NCBI GenBank assembly: GCA_950022655.1
Contig: OX465582.1
Span: 94,874,704-94,938,703, forward strand
Direction of reading: 5' to 3'
DNA length: 64,000 nucleotides
Source: Alentia gelatinosa
Taxonomy: Eukaryota; Annelida; Polychaeta; Phyllodocida; Polynoidae
Below are positions 22,280 through 33,233 of the stretch, piece after piece. Numbering within the stretch: the first letter of the stretch is position 1; the number at the start of each line of letters is the position of its first letter. The notes beneath the pieces were generated by a model, which did not search any database, was not told the origin of the DNA, and was given only the letters and a program-made list of their open reading frames with translations. A program made the position numbers and the translations under genes.

Positions 22280-22727
22280 CAGGGCCTGTTTAATAATCTA
22301 GGATCGTACCCGTAGACCTTTTTCTGTATGCCATAGAGACCCAGGGACGATTTGGGTCAACTTTATTCAGCACTTATGGACGACCTTATTGAAGGCTAAG
22401 ACTGTCTAAGGCCGGAGACACACCAAGCGAGTCAAGGTGGCGATCTCTGGAATCGCCAATACAAAATAACATATATCTGAGAATTTTTTTCATAGTAATA
22501 TCTCCTACCGATTATATAGCGTATCAGAAGTAATGGTCAAGGGAAATGTGAGATAATAGCTCACATACACACCATTTTATGTTGGCGATTCCAGAAATGG
22601 CTGCCTTTCTCGCTTGGTGTGTCTCCGGCTCTAGCGAAGAAACACAATTATTATTAAGTGATAACGCTTGTACGAGATACAGCAAATGGTCTTCATGTAC
22701 GAGCCTAGATTATTAGACAGGCCCCAG
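22280..22727. mobile_element. CAGGGCCTGTTTAATAATCT element, interrupted
   Basis: Left end CAGGGCCTGTTTAATAATCT and right end AGATTATTAGACAGGCCCCAG-type complement. Inside the left arm, TATGCCATAGAGACCCAGGG and CACTTATGGACGACCTTAT match the element at 51060-51414. A second element (22409-22630) sits inside. Confidence 0.7.
22409..22630. mobile_element. GCCGGAGACAC inverted-repeat element, nested copy
   Basis: Arms of about 60 bases: GGCCGGAGACACACCAAGCG on the left and CGCTTGGTGTGTCTCCGGCT on the right. CTA flanks both sides (22406-22408 and 22631-22633), a likely 3-bp target duplication. The interior closely matches 13205-13320. Confidence 0.75.
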
Positions 22728-23499
22728 TCTCGTAGTACATTGTGACGGTTTTTTAGATCATAATGTTGCTTGTACAAGTGCTATATTAGACACAATAACA
22801 CTAATAATGTAAACACAACACACATAATGTATACAAGTTTATGTATTCGGTGAATAGAAATGAGAAAATAATTACTACTAATGTGGGAACAATCACAATT
22901 TAACGACTCTCTGGGGACGTTTACAACACAGAAAATACATGTAGTCGGTGATTTATATTGTAATTCATATTCGCATGGTTGTGTTTTTAACATGTATTGT
23001 AATGACAAAATTGCCACTGCTGTGGTGTCTAGACCGAATGGCCTGCAGTTTTCACTCCATGGATCCGACTACTTTTTTGTTCCGAGTCCCATGTAAATGA
23101 CTGGGAATCTCGCATTTATTGCACCAATAAATAATAACTCAGCTCGCCTCACATGTTCTCATATTCATTCCACAAAACTACCCATTGCTAAAACTTTAGA
23201 TCTTCTTTCTTCCAAGCACAAACACATAGGGAGACACAAGTATTGGAATATGGCTTCAGAGGGGAATGGGATGGTAGGTAGTAGTATGGGCAAGGGTGCA
23301 CCGATATGTGAGTATCTGTGATGGGCAGTGAGTGGGTAGGGGAAGTTGATAGTGAGTGGCAAGGAGAGGTGGGTGCTAGGAGAGGTGTAATAGATGTAAT
23401 ATGTGGGGAGATTGAAAGAAGATTAGGCAGCGGCAGATATGAGGTAGACAATATACGGCATATAGCCTATGATCTATGGGGGCTGCCATGACGCCACCC

Positions 23500-23593
23500 A
23501 AGTAGGTGTTCTTCACTAATGGAGGTGAAAAAGTAGGTGTTCTTCACTAATGGAGTTGAGAAAGTAGGTGTTCTTTACTAATAGAAGTGCAAA
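23500..23593. repeat. 31-bp tandem triplication
   Basis: Three copies of a unit starting AAGTAGGTGTTCTTCACTAA, exactly 31 bases apart. Confidence 0.9.
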
Positions 23594-23931
23594 AGAAGTG
23601 AGTGATAATTGGGAAGTGTCACAACTCTAGCCTTACTCAAATATGTATATCAAGTTTTCCATGTGAAAAACATCATGGCCTGGGTTTGATCTTTATGATA
23701 TCCTGCTCTGGAGTGGGTGTATACAGTCAAGGGAACAATGGTAAAACATTAAAAGGCAGTTGAATTTCGTAAGAACAAAGAATCAGAATACAGGTTCTGT
23801 CCCCCAACCACCTAGTGACTGCTTCATGATCTAACAATGGCTCTGTCCCCTATATGTGGTAGGTTGTGTTTTATGTGGGCAGCTGGTGCAAGGCAAGGAG
23901 GACGACATTGGACTAGTATGAAGCAGCTAGA

Positions 23932-24221
23932 TTAAAGAAGAAACCAACAAATTTCTGTCAAAGTCATTATTCTCCATGAGTTTCATGCAGAGCGATATGC
24001 ATGAGGTGAAGCCGAGTGAATATCATGTAGCTTCAAATGAGTTGGAGAACGACCACTTTGGCCAAAGCGAGTTGCTTTCTGTGTTTATCTCACACCTTTA
24101 CATACTAAAAGAATGGACGACACACAAGATTTAGACCATGGACTGCAATACTCATAGGGGTCTGGAGAACGAGTTACCAATATTAAGCCTATGGGACAAA
24201 ACACCAGGCGTGAGATAAAGG
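23932..24221 (-). mobile_element. Two-part foldback element, GGGGTGAGATAAA family
   Basis: Minus-orientation copy, from TAAAGAAGAAACCAACAA to GCGTGAGATAAAG, with the CCGAGTGAATATCATGTAG loop segment and ATTAAGCCTATGGGA head motif. Confidence 0.75.
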
Positions 24222-24337
24222 TGAAGCACAGTTGAGAAATAGACAATTGTATCAAATGGCAGATAGTGGGTGTGGATGGCAGGGGACAGGCAATGAGTGT
24301 GAGAAGGAACAGGCAGAGTTCGAGACAGGAGCCAGGT

Positions 24338-24359
24338 TAGACTGGCTCCAGTCCCTGTA
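24338..24359 (+). mobile_element. Broken end of a TAGACT element
   Basis: TAGACTGGCTCCAGTCCCTG matches the core end of the TAGACT family, then similarity stops. A relic without its partner end. Confidence 0.55.
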
Positions 24360-24576
24360 CAATCGGAAATGGTGTTGGATAGCAGCAGAAAGTGGGAAGT
24401 GGACAACACGTCTTTGAGGGATCTATGAGCTATGAGAGCCAGGCTGCAGCTAGAAGATGGAGGACAGCAAGTGATAAAGCGTGGAAGGCAGGTGGAAGGT
24501 AGCAATGGGATGTGACAGGGTCTAAATAATGATTGGCAGGCAGCAGATTGGCTAGTGGTGAGGATAGGGAGCAATT

Positions 24577-24855
24577 GTTATCTCACCCCTGGTATTTCTA
24601 TCCTATAGGCTTAACATTGGGAAATAATACGGGTATTTCAGTCCATTTTTCATGGTCTATATCTATGTGCATCGTCCATTCTCTAAGTGTGTACAAGAGT
24701 GATATAAATACACCAAGCAATTCATTTTGATCCAAGTCGTTTGAGCTCATTTGAATGCTACATGATATTCACTTGGCTGTTGCCTCGTGAATATCATTCC
24801 ACATCAAACTCATGGAGAATGACAACTTTGACCAAAACTTATTGGTTTCTTCTTT
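24577..24855 (+). mobile_element. Two-part foldback element, GGGGTGAGATAAA family
   Basis: Runs from TTATCTCACCCCTGG to TTGGTTTCTTCTTTA with the head motif ATAGGCTTAACATTGGGAA. It lies 355 bases from the inverted copy at 23932-24221, so the two could pair. Confidence 0.75.
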
Positions 24856-25224
24856 AGTAAACAACGGTAGGGAGGCAACAGTTAAGGTTAATAAGAAGAT
24901 GCTACCGAGGGGTGGACAGTATCTAGAGAGCAGTCAGTGGGAAGCAATTAAAAGGCATCAATATAGCTGGGTGGCCAGTTGCGAAACTAAGAAGGCAGGG
25001 AGTAGGAACATATCTGGGTGATAGAAGGTAGGTTGACGGTAAAGACAAGAGGTGGGAACTACGGGGGAGGTACTTGAGAGTGAATGGAGGGCAGCAGGCA
25101 AATATGGGTTATAATTAGACCATTATAGCCATTAGGCAGTGGAGAGTATGAGCTAAACCGTATATGATATATATAGTCTGAAGTTAACAATAGGTAGCTA
25201 GTGAGTACTTAGGATGCTGGCAGT

Positions 25225-25266
25225 TGGCAGCAAGAGGCATCTTCTGACAGCAAGAGGCATCTCCTG
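25225..25266. repeat. 21-bp direct duplication
   Basis: CAGCAAGAGGCATCT occurs twice in tandem, 21 bases apart. Confidence 0.8.
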
Positions 25267-25639
25267 AGTCAGTCTTTGGTGGGTGGAAGCCAGTGGGAGG
25301 CAGTTGGGAGATGACAGGAGAAGGCGGGGACTTCCAAGGGGTGGTTAAGGCCAATTGCCACTTTTTGAAAAAAAATCATTTCTTTATTGTTATCCTTTTG
25401 AGTAGTACAGAGTTGATTTCAGGTGCCTCAAGAATCGAGGTTTACAGCAGGAAATAATAAAGGGGGCTTAGGTCTCAACAAAATTACTATATAATAACAA
25501 TTTTGATACAAGGTTACTTAACATTGCCACTTATTACAATAAACGATACCCAATTAAACGTATCTTCTGATCTTTTCAGACGTTGATACCCTAGTTGACC
25601 ATCATGGTGAAAAAAGAAACCTCTTATAACGTCTTATAA

Positions 25640-26320
25640 CTTGGAGATTCTTTCCCCAGGTACTGGTGCCTGGCATAGTCCCCAGGAAACACCAGTCACA
25701 TAGTGGGTGGGAGGGCATAGTCGGTGACAAGCAGCCAAAAAATTGTTAACATGTTTGAAATCAAATCTGAAGAGACCAGTGCCTTTTTGGGATGGACTTG
25801 AGTCAGCGACTCATGCACACACCATGGGGAACAGGGCAAGAGTCGCCAACGATTTTGCATTTTTGCAGTCCCACTTGGAATGAGACATACCCAGAAATTT
25901 GTGTTCATAGTCGCCGACTGAAGCCCGGGACATGCCCAAAAATTGCCTAGTGGGAATCAGACTTGACGATTCCTGCCCCTGAGACTACTGCCTAGCATAA
26001 TCGCTGGGAAATGGCAGTCACAAAGCGGGTGGGACGGCATAGTCGGCGACTCAGTCTAGGTCATAGCAGGGGGTCGGCGACTATGCCCTGATATATTTCG
26101 AACATGTTTGAAATTGAATCGCAAGAGACTGGTGCCCTTTTTAGCGGAAATCCAGTCGCCGACTCAAGCCCGAACAATGGGAAGTAGGGCAATAGTTGCC
26201 GACAATCTTGCCATTTTGCATTCCCACTTGGCCACTCGGCAAATTCCTAGAAATTTTGGCTGATAGTCAGAAATGGGTGCCCTCTGAATGCCCCAAAATC
26301 GCCTAGTGGGAATCGGGCAT
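25640..26320. mobile_element. CGCCGACT-rich element, head-to-tail pair
   Basis: Two related units share a central TIR near 25930-25970 (GCCTAGTGGGAATCAGAC) and end at GCCTAGTGGGAATCGGGCAT (26302-26320). Each repeats CATAGTCGGCGACT, GGTGCCTTTTT-like and CATTTTGC words in the same order as 3834-4313. Confidence 0.65.
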
Positions 26321-26613
26321 TACTGGGCAGTGGATGGCAGGAGAGAGCGAGGCATCCCCAAGGAAGAGGTCAACAGGAGGCGGACCACATGTGGTGCAGC
26401 CCCACTCCCCCTCCGCAGCTTTTCACCAGGAGGCCGTCATTCCTCCAGCGTCTTTACAAACATGAGGTGTGCAAGCATAATATTGTCCTGCCGGGAGGTG
26501 GGGGCGGGGGTCCAGGTGGGGACACGGCCGACGGCCTGGAGGTATGGGGCAGGAGGCATGCTGATGGTAGAGAGAATATGTTAAGGGGGGATTCCTCCAG
26601 GACGTGCGATTAT

Positions 26614-26780
26614 AGGCCCGATTACATTGGCCGACGAAAACGGTACGATTTATTGACTTCTCCTATTATTATGCACCTCCCGATGAAAAATCAAAATCGC
26701 GTCGGAAGTTCACCTAATATCGGGGCAGTTGACCACGTTTCTGCGATGAGACACCGATAAAAACCCCATACAATGCGTGG
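26614..26780. mobile_element. Fragment of a GGCCCG-TTGGCCGAC inverted-repeat element
   Basis: AGGCCCGATTACATTGGCCG at 26614 resembles the end of the complete element at 47091-47287. The other end is not clear. Confidence 0.4.
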
Positions 26781-27004
26781 TGGATTGGCACGTCTAGACA
26801 TATGTCTACGATTTTGCACCTTCCCGATATGTCTCCGAAATTTGCATTTAGAAAATATTCCAATATACATACCCTAGGTTGACTACTCCATATTCCATAT
26901 TCCATAGGTCATTCCAAGTGATAGGTGCGAGAGAACAATTTATGAGCTCTCGAACAGCGTCTTTCTGTCTGAGGGCCGAATATATATCAACCGTTCATAA
27001 GTTG

Positions 27005-27265
27005 AGGCAGTTCATCCTATCCTTCATATTAATCTCCATAGACTTAACATGGTGTGCCTGTATGCCACAGTTATGCCATAAAATATTTATATGCCACATC
27101 TGACATATGATGATATGAAGTTAAAAACATGTAACGGGGTAGGATATAATCTAAACTTAACTCAAATTCATATAATTGTTTACATGACCCTAGTTGTCAA
27201 CGGCTACAGATATCACTCAGCTCTGCTTCATGAAATCATTCCGTAAAAACCTTTCACAATCATAT
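27005..27265 (-). mobile_element. Two-part foldback element, GGGGTAGGATAAA family, copy 2
   Basis: Reverse-orientation copy: TCATCCTATCC, then CTCCATAGACTTAACATGG, CGGGGTAGGATA, then a decayed hairpin retaining ACAGATATCACTCAGCTCTG. Confidence 0.7.
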
Positions 27266-27829
27266 GTATTTTCGTGACGTATCTTGGTATTATTTTACTC
27301 CAGCTCATGTTTAGAAAATAGCGAAAAGTACAATAATCTGATTCCAGCTGTCTATATAGAGGATGCCTGCATGAGTTCATCTGTGTAAATATAGATAATG
27401 TTAATAAATATAGATGTGTTAATAGACAAGCTCATATCATGAACTACATTATCCTTTTCTTTACCTCCACTTATGAATGTGTCTCGTCACGAAAGGTCTC
27501 ATAAGGTCGTATACCGAAAGTAGTCCCATTCCCACATTAATTGTGTTAATAACGTATTGAGGTATTTATGGTCTTAATAAGTGGGATATTATTATCAATT
27601 GCCAATTTGGTGCCAACCCCCTTCATCCCCGACCTCTAACGAAGCTTAACAGTGCGGCTTAAACACGAACGTTTCTATGAACCAGCAGTCCTCATCAATA
27701 TTCCAATCGAACCACCTCATTTGCATAATTCAAAGCCCCGTGCGTTCGCCTCTCAGAATACTGCATTCAGACGCTTGAATCCCCGTTTCCGTAATATCCT
27801 CAACCCCGGACTCGCCGGTACCAGCAACC

Positions 27830-28260
27830 CACACCCCGACCTTTCGTTTGTGTCGGCGGCGCTCATTGGCCGCTCAATATCCTGTGGAACTTCCGGCGCG
27901 GCGATCCTTCATGATTTCGCTCAGATGTCGTCTGCTTTTGTGGCCGATGCAAATGGGCGGGCGGGGGGCGGGAGGGCGGGAAAAGTGCTCATATGCCGGC
28001 TAATAAGTGTCAACTGCTGTGGTAATATTGATATAAGTTCATTGAATGGGGTAGAAATAGGGGGCGCAGTGCATGAAAGCTGCGCCTAATCCGACGCTCG
28101 ATTATCCGCCGCCATTGTGGACGCTGGATGAAGATAAATGAGAGTAATTGTCGCCTGCCCGACTCACGGCTCATAATTAACAATCAAGGTCGTTCGTTAC
28201 ACAACGACCAGCGTCTTTGGAGTGTCGTTCGCTGCCATCAACAATGGCCGCCGAAACAGG
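27830..28260. promoter_or_regulatory. Candidate enhancer or promoter with octamer and Sox-like words
   Basis: A GC-rich segment carries TGTCGTCTGC (27926-27935), a perfect octamer ATGCAAAT (27947-27954) directly beside repeated GGGCGGG boxes, CCATTGTG (28112-28119), a TAATTAACAAT run (about 28172), and AACAATGG (28240-28247). Octamer and AACAATGG are known POU and Sox sites. The block lies about 5 kb downstream of the Zic exon. A 145-codon frame at 27652-28089 spans part of it and may be chance. Confidence 0.35.
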
Positions 28261-28926
28261 GGTGTCACGTGACCTAAACATGACTCAACATAAAAACTGT
28301 CAAATACAATTTTCTCCATTGTTTTCCGGGGGAAAAAGGGAGTGAAGCGATTTCTGAATTCGGTCGTTTCTCCCCATATTAAGTAGCTCTACAAGTAAGT
28401 GCTGAATTTTAAAACGTTGCTGATTATCTTTTCAGTGAGTCTTTTTCTCCTCCACAGTTCATTTGATTCTCCTTTTAAAAAAAAGCTTGGGGTTAAATCT
28501 GACCGAAAACGACCCCGATTTCAGTGGATTAAAATTGTAGCTCTGTTCTAGGAAAACTGGTATTGATGTTCATTACGTTTTATCCACTTGATATATCTTC
28601 AATTATCTCTAATATTGAAAGTATCTTGTTATCTATGGTAACATGCATGCTAACAATGCACAGAAAGGCATTTATTTCAACAACAGAATTTATCAGCCGC
28701 ATCATATATTTTTTCATTAATTTGAATGTTTTTATTATTTCAACTAGGGTCTTTCAACTAATATGTGTAAGTTATATAAGAAAAGTTACTCACGTAAGTT
28801 ATCTCCCATTAGAATCAGTTATCTGGCTGGAATTATTTTATCATTTATGAATAAGACCGGTTACCCGGCCAATCTAGATTCATTTGGGACTTATATCTCT
28901 GAATCCGGAGCAAGCAATATCCCAAT

Positions 28927-29062
28927 GGGACTGTCCATAAATTACGTATGTAAAATATCTTAAATGTTTGACCCCTCCCTCCAGCTTTATTTAGTATGCA
29001 ATAGGTTAGAAGAATGGATGTACGCGAAATTTCTAAAATTTGTAAGTTCTTTATGAATGGTC
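28927..29062. mobile_element. GGGGCC-family element, degenerate copy
   Basis: GGACTGTCCATAAATTACGT on the left and TTTATGAATGGTCC on the right are decayed versions of the ends seen at 30220-30484. Confidence 0.5.
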
Positions 29063-29194
29063 CGAAACGTTGAACTACTCCAAAAATCATTGCGCACGCC
29101 CGTACAGTACTGATATCTAATAATGTAGGGTTTGAAACGATTGAAAAATATCGCTTATTGAAATATGTATCATCTTTCGCCCTCTCCCCCAGCT

Positions 29195-29241
29195 CCCCCC
29201 CCCCCTCCCCCCCCCCCCCCCCCCCCCCCCCACACACACAC
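29195..29241. repeat. C-tract with (CA)n
   Basis: More than 25 C residues broken by one T, then CACACACACA. Likely length-unstable. Confidence 0.95.
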
Positions 29242-29284
29242 ATTTGTGAGTCCCTCCGAACACAATTCTTTATTCGGGTTATTT

Positions 29285-29590
29285 GTAGTATTATCCTACC
29301 CGGTATTTTTCTTCACGGACTTAACATTAGAAACTCATACTCCATGGCCGTGAAGGTAGTACACCAAATAGCCAATGGCTAATTTGGTGATTTATGGTTA
29401 ATTGGTTCAGTTATTCTATCAATCAATACTGTTGAACGGGTTAATGTCAAATCAGAAACCCCCTCGATGATAATAATAACTCCACCTCATTTGACCACTA
29501 CGTAATTCATTCAGCTTTTGCTTCGTAATTTACTAGGTAGAGTACAGAACAAGGTGTCTATCTTTGATCTAGTGAGTTTCCTTCTAATTA
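29285..29590. mobile_element. Foldback-group element with divergent arms
   Basis: The head carries ATCCTACCCGGTA and GGACTTAACATTAGAAACTC. The distal part has GTAATTCATTCAGCTTTTGC followed by TTCGTAATTTAC, the palindromic loop form of the group. It lies directly beside 29620-29889. Confidence 0.5.
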
Positions 29591-29619
29591 CTTGTACATG
29601 TATATGATGAGACTGTTGT

Positions 29620-29889
29620 ATTACCTCACCCCTGGAATTTTGTTCCATAGGCATTCTCCATCCCCCTACGAGTATAGCAGTCCGTTCTCCATGGTCTCTA
29701 TCCTGTGTGTCTTCTATTGTTTAGTGTGTACACGGGTGAGGTAAATAAATGCAGAAAGCAACTCGTTTTGGTCAAAGTTATTGTTCCCCAATTCGTTTGA
29801 ACACAGCGGATATTCTCTCTGCTGTCGCCTCGTTCACATCACTACGCATCAAACACGGCTTTCACCAAAACTTGTTGGTTTCTTCCTAA
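29620..29889 (+). mobile_element. Two-part foldback element, GGGGTGAGATAAA family
   Basis: From TTACCTCACCCCTGG to TTGGTTTCTTCC. The CTTAACATT word is deleted here (CCATAGGCATTCTCC), but CTGCTGTCGCCTCG is retained. Confidence 0.7.
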
Positions 29890-30219
29890 GGTCTACATTC
29901 ATTCTATAACCGACCCCCTTACCATATGATCGTCATTTATCGTCTTCTGCTCCAGACCCTCCAAACCCTTAATAACGGTTTCATTTTAGGTATAGCAGGA
30001 AGCCAGTCATCCTTTAAGCCATTTTGCTCTGCTGGATTTAAGGCAGGTGTGACACACACAGAGTGCTGCTTTTCTACTATTTTGCGCTTCGGGGTGGAGA
30101 TGGACGATAGAGTGTGTTGTGTGGAGTGGAGGGGGGTCAAAGTGGGGCAAGAGAAATGGAGGGAAAAGCAGCATCAATACACGGGATACAATGGTTATGT
30201 GGTATTGACGACGGATATT

Positions 30220-30484
30220 GGGGCCATCCATAAAGTATGTACGTAGAATTTCTGAAATTCTGGACCTGCCCCTCCCCCCTCCATCCAATCCATTACGCGA
30301 TAGAACAATGAAGGGGCGGGGCATACGCAAAATTTCTGTAGTTCTGGAACCCCTCCCCCCACCTCCACCCAATCATTTACGCAATAGAACACAAAAGGGG
30401 CGGGGCATACGAAAAATCTGCAAGAATTGCTGAACCAACCCCCCCCCCCCCCTCATAGTGCCTAAATACTTTAAGGATGGCCCC
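30220..30484. mobile_element. GGGGCC-family inverted-repeat element, best copy
   Basis: GGGGCCATCCATAAAGTATG at the left is matched by TACTTTAAGGATGGCCCC at the right, with ATT on both sides (30217-30219 and 30485-30487). The interior contains a direct duplication around AAGGGGCGGGGCATACG. No coding capacity. Confidence 0.75.
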
Positions 30485-30779
30485 ATTGCTTTATATTATC
30501 TTGTCGTTGCAGCGGTGTCCCTTACTACAGAATACCGTTTGGAGAATTGCGGGGGTCCACGTGCTATATCGCTAAGCATTAGATCTATACGATACCCTTC
30601 CATCCTTCCATGTTTATGAGAAGCAAAATCTTTATCACTACAAGGTCCAAGTAGAAATATCTTCATGTATAGTCAATAACTGAACACGTATAAACTATGT
30701 ATGGTCAGGCTGGATATAAATGTCATAACGTGATAGGCTAGCGTATATGTTCCAACAATCTTCCAGCCGCCCTGTAAAT

Positions 30780-31010
30780 TGTTGGATCGTTCCGAAAATT
30801 ATATACATATATTTATTTGCATAATTTATTGATTGCATATTTAATTAATCATTTGGTCAGCTCATAACTGATTTCATAATTGAAAATTGAATCTGCTCAT
30901 TATTACATTACGCAAATTATTCTAGAATTAGGTGTCAATTAAAGTTGACCTTTACTCCAGCTGTTTGCCTGAAGTTTCCTTATTTAAATGGAGCAATCTC
31001 CCATGATTGG
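30780..31010. promoter_or_regulatory. Homeodomain-site-rich AT block (candidate enhancer)
   Basis: Dense TAAT/ATTA words (TTTAATTAATCATTT, TTATTGATTGCATA, TGTCAATTAAAG, ACGCAAATTATT) lie in a non-repetitive stretch about 2.3 kb 3' of Zic. Homeodomain and Pbx/Hox-type cores are recognisable, but AT-richness alone yields many such words. Confidence 0.25.
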
Positions 31011-31269
31011 TAGTGCTGAGAAACAGGTTGGTCAGCATTCGTGTTACTAGTTGTATAACAAATATCATACAAATGAAAACAAACATGTGGATTCTGTTCT
31101 ATATATTTTTAATAATTATCAGAACTCATTTTGAACCATAACATCACTCATTCTTCGATTAAAAAACACAATCATTCACAACAGATCGACTATAGTCATG
31201 ATGCATGAATACAAATGTCGGGTTGCACAATCACTGGGTTTTGTAGAAACCCATCATCTTTTGCTCATT

Positions 31270-31548
31270 CTACAACATGGAAACCTCATTCTTATTCACT
31301 GGAAACTTCATGCCAAGATTTTCAACGCGATAAATTTGCACTCTTTCAGGACTTCCCTTTGTTAATGTACAATATGGTATCAATATTACTCCATCATAAA
31401 AGAGTGTGGGATTGTCCTTCGAAGATAAAAGAGTAAATTGAAAATAACCTGTAGCAATTTTTGTCCATTGATGAAATGGCATTGTTGTTGGATGAAAGTT
31501 TGTTGAAGATACTGTGAAGAATACTTGTAAAGTATTAATAGGTGAAGC
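31270..31548 (-). CDS. Unassigned 92-residue ORF, possible terminal exon or gene fragment
   Basis: On the minus strand an AG at 31550-31549 is followed by 92 open codons and a TAG stop. The composition is protein-like, with mixed charged and hydrophobic residues and no low complexity, including FYDGVILIPYCTLTKG and IYRVENLGMKFPVN. An internal Met at 31482 could start a 70-residue product. The polypyrimidine tract before the AG is poor. The alternation of strands with VENLG and a preceding VQIY looks like a beta-sandwich domain, but I cannot name a family. It may be a decayed fragment or a chance ORF. Confidence 0.25.
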   Translation of the reverse strand, partial: ASPINTLQVFFTVSSTNFHPTTMPFHQWTKIATGYFQFTLLSSKDNPTLFYDGVILIPYCTLTKGSPERVQIYRVENLGMKFPVNKNEVSML

Positions 31549-32640
31549 CTAACATCATAAATAATCATTATAATCAGTTCATCTACGAGGTACGTTTGGC
31601 ATGATCATGTAATGCTAGTATTAGTTTTACTTCCCTTCTCGATTATTATTATCATTATTCACATAGGACGGATCTGTCATGTGATGGTTTATGACCAATC
31701 ACAGGACTGAATCGTGATTGGGTTTTGGACCAATCACACTGATAAAAAAAATGAGTGATTAAAAGAAATTCCTTAAGATTAAGAGAAGCTGCGTCGAGTC
31801 GACCCATTCCTGGCGTCATCATTCACTCATGACATCAGGAAAATAGTTACTTCCTCAGGTCACGTAATAAAAAAGAAATACTGTACAACTGTCAAGGGTT
31901 AGATGACAATAGAATCGCACACTTATGCTTATCATTAAATGGGAGTTTTCGACTAGGTTAACTCCACCTTCAAGTCCTTTTGGCAAGAAAGCCAGCAAAA
32001 CATGTTCGCTAGTCGCTTATTATATGTGATAAAACAATTCCATGTGTGAGCAACCTTATGATCATCAATAGACTAAAAAAACGTAGTAGACATTGCAAGT
32101 TTCTGTTGAACTTCCTTAATGAACCTTTGTGTAAGTTTCGCACCAGTAACTGATATCAAACTACAGCAGATCAAGGTTTGATGATTCCATAAATCAGGAA
32201 ATCTGGACATTGATTATCATAAACTGTCTTATAAATAATGGAAAGAGCCTAGTCCCCTTTCTACATTTGATGGCAGACGACTTTTTAACCCCATTTGAAC
32301 GTTTGGCGCGCAGAATCTGTGTCGACCGGGCGATTACCGGTACTATCGATTGTCGGGTGTATACATTAAGGATGAGGTGGTGATTAAACGATCGATCGGT
32401 GAGTTACCAGACCGTCCATTGTTCGTGTGATTGCAGTTTCTAGACTCCCCAGATGAAGAGTGCTAGTAATAATACTTGGGTGGTTTACAAACAACCGGCT
32501 TACAGTCACGGTCATATTTTTAGCACAGAGACAGACGAGTATCCTTGTTTCGGGTTGCATTTTGCTGTCATTTATAGATATTGTTCTAAAACACGACAAT
32601 ATTCATGTTCTTCTCACCAGAGTTCTCAATCCCGCACAGT

Positions 32641-32646
32641 TTTATT
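32641..32646 (-). promoter_or_regulatory. Candidate polyadenylation signal for Zic
   Basis: This is AATAAA on the minus strand, about 590 bases beyond the Zic stop. It is the first canonical hexamer I noticed downstream. It would place the 56-bp tandem array inside the 3' UTR. No transcript evidence is available. Confidence 0.3.
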
Positions 32647-32866
32647 CACCAACGACAGATCAAGACATGATTTGCGGTCAGGTTAATGGTCAGCCATTGA
32701 TTTATCGTCAGTCATCTGAATGACGTCACACTGTCCAGGAGGGCGCGGTGCCTTTCCGATTGGGTGCGGTGCCTTTCCGTTTCCTCTCATGTGAGTGCGT
32801 GTTTCACGTAGCACCGTGTTGTGTCTGTCCCATAGCGTGTGATTTGGGTACACTGCACTCAATAGG

Positions 32867-33117
32867 GAACGGAACGGAGTCCAGACGGAACTTTTGGGCT
32901 ACCAACCAAACGGAACGGAGTCCAGGCGGAACCGGAAGTGCTCCTATCATCGAGCTACCAACCAAACGGATCGAAGTCCAAGCGGAACCGGAAGTGCTCC
33001 TGTCGGCGAGCTACCAACCAAACGGAACGGAGTCCAGGCGGAACCGGAAGTGCTCCTATTATCGAGCTACCGACCAAACGGAACGGAGTCCAGGCGGAAC
33101 CGGAAATGCTCCTGTCG
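32867..33117. repeat. 56-bp tandem array with ETS-type motifs, 3' of Zic
   Basis: About four and a half copies of a 56-base unit lie 120-370 bases past the Zic stop codon. Each unit carries GGAACGGAGTCCAGGCGGAA followed by ACCGGAAGTG. The latter starts at 32931, 32987 and 33043, exactly 56 bases apart, with an ACCGGAAATG variant at 33099. ACCGGAAGTG is the known high-affinity consensus of ETS-family factors. The first unit (32871) is degenerate. The array could be transcribed in the 3' UTR or act as DNA. A neutral minisatellite is the alternative. Confidence 0.85.
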
Positions 33118-33233
33118 TCGGGCCGCCATTAACAGGGCACACTCAGGTTGATACCACGGCCGCCGCCATGTTTGTTTTGTTTTTTTTTGTTGAGAACAAG
33201 GTCCTACTGCTGATATTGCTGCTGCTGGTGTAG

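Noticed and set aside
27652..28089. 145-codon plus-strand ORF
   Set aside because: No recognisable domain, unusual composition, and it overlaps a block better explained as regulatory. Kept only as a possibility.
31270..31482. Assignment of the small ORF to an integrin-alpha-like beta-sandwich
   Set aside because: Only a vague IYRVENLG-type resemblance; not enough to name a family.
32748..33233. 161-codon plus-strand ORF with repeated NGTESRRNRKCS peptides
   Set aside because: Translation of the 56-bp tandem array beside Zic; the periodic peptide follows the DNA repeat.
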